A DNA stretch of 5,356 bases, taken from contig SBFV01000192.1 of the NCBI GenBank assembly GCA_006227775.1, positions 1-5,356 of the forward strand. The letters run 5' to 3'. Under the pieces are notes generated by a model. That model was given only the letters and a program-made list of their open reading frames with translations. It made no database searches and was not told the DNA's origin. Below, in pieces: positions 4,237-5,356 of this stretch. The stretch's first letter is position 1. Each line of letters starts with the position of its first letter. The DNA is from Gammaproteobacteria bacterium (lineage in GTDB: Bacteria > Pseudomonadota > Gammaproteobacteria > Chromatiales > Chromatiaceae). The position numbers and the translations under genes are program-made.

Positions 4237-4896
4237 ATGAAAGAACCCAAACTCGCCCTTTTCGGTAAGTCCAAGGCCATGGAGGCCGAAATCGACGATT
4301 TCCTGGACAAAATATCGGAGGGTGGTCTGCGCTTCGAGCAAGGGATTACCGCCTTTATCGACGGGGCGACGCCGGAGCGCCTGATGGAACAGGCCGAACA
4401 ACTGCGCGCCACGGAAGCGGAGGGCCATCGGCTGCGCCGCGCCATCGAGACCCAACTCTATACCGAGATGCTGATCCCGGATTTCCGCGCCGATGTCTTA
4501 AGTCTGCTGGAGGACCTCAACTATGTCCTCGGTAAGCTGGAGGACATCTTCCTGTCCATTACCGTCGAGCAGCCGACGATCGACGAACCTTACCGGGCGG
4601 ATTTCAAACTCCTGGCCAGTTCGGCGGTGAAGACCATCGAGGCGGCCATCCTCGGTAGCCGGGCCTTCTTCCGCAACATTGCCGCCGTCCGTGATCACCT
4701 GGCCAAGGTCTATTTCCACGAGGACGAGTGCGACCAGATCGCCATCGGTCTCAAGCGCGCCATCTTTTCCGCCAACCATGGTCTCGATCACAAAATCCAC
4801 CTCCGCTATTACGTCGACAAGATCGACAGCCTCGCCGACGAGGCGGAAGAGGTGGGTGACTGGCTCGCCATCTATTCCATCAAGCGCTCCCTCTGA
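4237..4896 (+). CDS. DUF47 / PhoU-like protein paired with a PiT phosphate transporter
   Basis: A 219-residue, all-helical cytoplasmic protein of the DUF47 family (TIGR00153-like, relatives of PhoU), of usual length. These proteins are regularly encoded just before PiT phosphate permeases and are thought to control them. It shows the family's repeated acidic helices: RRAIETQLYTEMLIPDFRADVLSLLEDLN (E71, D83, D93) and the C-terminal YYVDKIDSLADEAEEVGDW (D194, D197, D201, E205). These match the ExxxD-type metal-binding positions of PhoU proteins. There is no signal peptide or membrane helix. The ATG at 4237 gives the normal N-terminus; the ribosome binding site is weak (AGTGAG, about six bases upstream). 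No Pho box matching two CTGTCAT repeats was found upstream. The PiT gene begins 68 bases downstream, so the two are probably an operon, with a hairpin between them. Confidence 0.93.
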   Translation: MKEPKLALFGKSKAMEAEIDDFLDKISEGGLRFEQGITAFIDGATPERLMEQAEQLRATEAEGHRLRRAIETQLYTEMLIPDFRADVLSLLEDLNYVLGKLEDIFLSITVEQPTIDEPYRADFKLLASSAVKTIEAAILGSRAFFRNIAAVRDHLAKVYFHEDECDQIAIGLKRAIFSANHGLDHKIHLRYYVDKIDSLADEAEEVGDWLAIYSIKRSL

Positions 4897-4914
4897 GGGG
4901 CTCTCGTCCGCCGC

Positions 4915-4933
4915 CGGCCCCAAGGGCGGGCCG
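4915..4933 (+). other. Hairpin between the DUF47 and PiT genes
   Basis: CGGCCC (4915-4920) and GGGCCG (4928-4933) form a 6-bp stem with a 7-base loop and no T tract. It could affect the ratio of the two products by partial termination or RNA processing, or be incidental in this GC-rich spacer. Confidence 0.22.
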
Positions 4934-4964
4934 CGGCCAACTTTGTCGACAGTGAGGGACATCG

Positions 4965-5356
4965 ATGGATATTGCCATTCTCATCTTTCTTTCCAGTGGT
5001 CTCTTCCTGGGCTGGTCGCTCGGGGCGAACGATGCCGCCAATGTCTTCGGTACCGCGGTCGGCAGCCGCATGATCCGGTTCACGACGGCGGCGACCATTT
5101 GCGGTATTTTTATCATCTTGGGCGCTGTCTTCAGTGGGGCGGGCGCCGCTCATGGTCTGGGCGAACTGGGCACGCTCAATGCCCTCCCCGGGGCCTTCAT
5201 GGCGGCCTTCTCGGCGGCCCTCACCGTTTACGGGATGACCTTGGCCCGGCTCCCGGTATCGACCACCCACGCCGTCGTTGGCGCCATCATCGGTTGGAAC
5301 TGGTTCAGCGGTTCGCTCACCGACCTGTCCACGCTCTACACCATCATGTCGACCTG
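4965..5356 (+). CDS. pit: PiT family inorganic phosphate transporter (3' partial)
   Basis: The frame is open from ATG at 4965 to the window end and gives the first 130 residues of a PiT (PF01384) permease, which moves phosphate, typically as a metal-phosphate complex with protons or with sodium, across the inner membrane. The start is supported by GAGGGA (4954-4959), five bases upstream. The family signature GANDAANVFGTAVGSR is at residues 20-35, directly after the first hydrophobic helix (about 3-19). Further hydrophobic stretches lie at about 41-62 and 72-94, and the second conserved loop PVSTTHAVVGAIIGW is at 97-111. Roughly the first third of a usual PiT protein is present and the inverted second half is missing. 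The upstream DUF47 gene is its usual partner and probably its regulator. Whether it uses H+ or Na+ cannot be told from this part. Confidence 0.96.
   Translation, partial: MDIAILIFLSSGLFLGWSLGANDAANVFGTAVGSRMIRFTTAATICGIFIILGAVFSGAGAAHGLGELGTLNALPGAFMAAFSAALTVYGMTLARLPVSTTHAVVGAIIGWNWFSGSLTDLSTLYTIMST

Noticed and set aside
4880..5270. Minus-strand open frames opposite the PiT gene start
   Set aside because: Shadows of the PiT frame, which carries the unmistakable GANDAANVFGTAVGS signature and is open to the window end.

Overview
The window is GC-rich proteobacterial DNA. The best guess is a gammaproteobacterium of the purple-sulfur or Chromatiales type. This rests on the high GC content, an rquA gene (known from scattered alpha-, beta- and gammaproteobacteria), a single-domain bacteriohemerythrin and a DUF47/PiT pair. 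The taxon is an inference and nothing in the window proves it. Six protein genes are well or fairly well supported, all on the plus strand, and two of them run off the window ends. No tRNA, rRNA, CRISPR array or insertion sequence was seen.

Layout. (1) 2-1751: the 3' end of an unidentified gene is followed one base later by a 486-residue protein that joins a degenerate FHA-like domain to a PPP-like metallophosphatase. The two form an operon. (2) 1752-2115: a leader of about 360 bp with several hairpins and a good -10 box (TATAAC) ahead of rquA. (3) 2116-2847: rquA, the SAM-dependent enzyme that turns ubiquinone into rhodoquinone, closed by a textbook terminator at 2956-2990. (4) 3104-3520: a bacteriohemerythrin with all seven diiron ligands, closed by a hairpin that overlaps its stop codon. 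(5) 3521-3908: an intergenic region, AT-richer around 3596-3665, that is unusually full of signals. It holds an 11-bp inverted repeat around a 19-codon minus-strand ORF with a strong ribosome binding site and an upstream sigma70-like promoter. Back to back with that is a near-consensus sigma54 promoter on the plus strand. (6) 3909-4076: a 55-residue two-helix membrane protein of unknown function, the likely target of the sigma54 promoter. (7) 4237-5356: a DUF47/PhoU-like protein followed by the start of a PiT phosphate transporter.

How the genes may work together. RquA makes the low-potential quinone used for fumarate reduction at low oxygen, and hemerythrin binds O2 reversibly, so these neighbours fit a common low-oxygen physiology. 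They are separated by a strong terminator and so are probably separate transcripts. DUF47 and PiT are a standard phosphate-uptake pair. The FHA-phosphatase suggests Ser/Thr phosphorylation signalling, but its partner genes lie outside the window.

The part most likely to be undescribed is 3504-3908. There a sigma54-driven small membrane protein diverges from a possible minus-strand small RNA or micropeptide gene of about 225 nt, which converges on the hemerythrin gene and may share its terminator. This reading rests on sequence motifs only.
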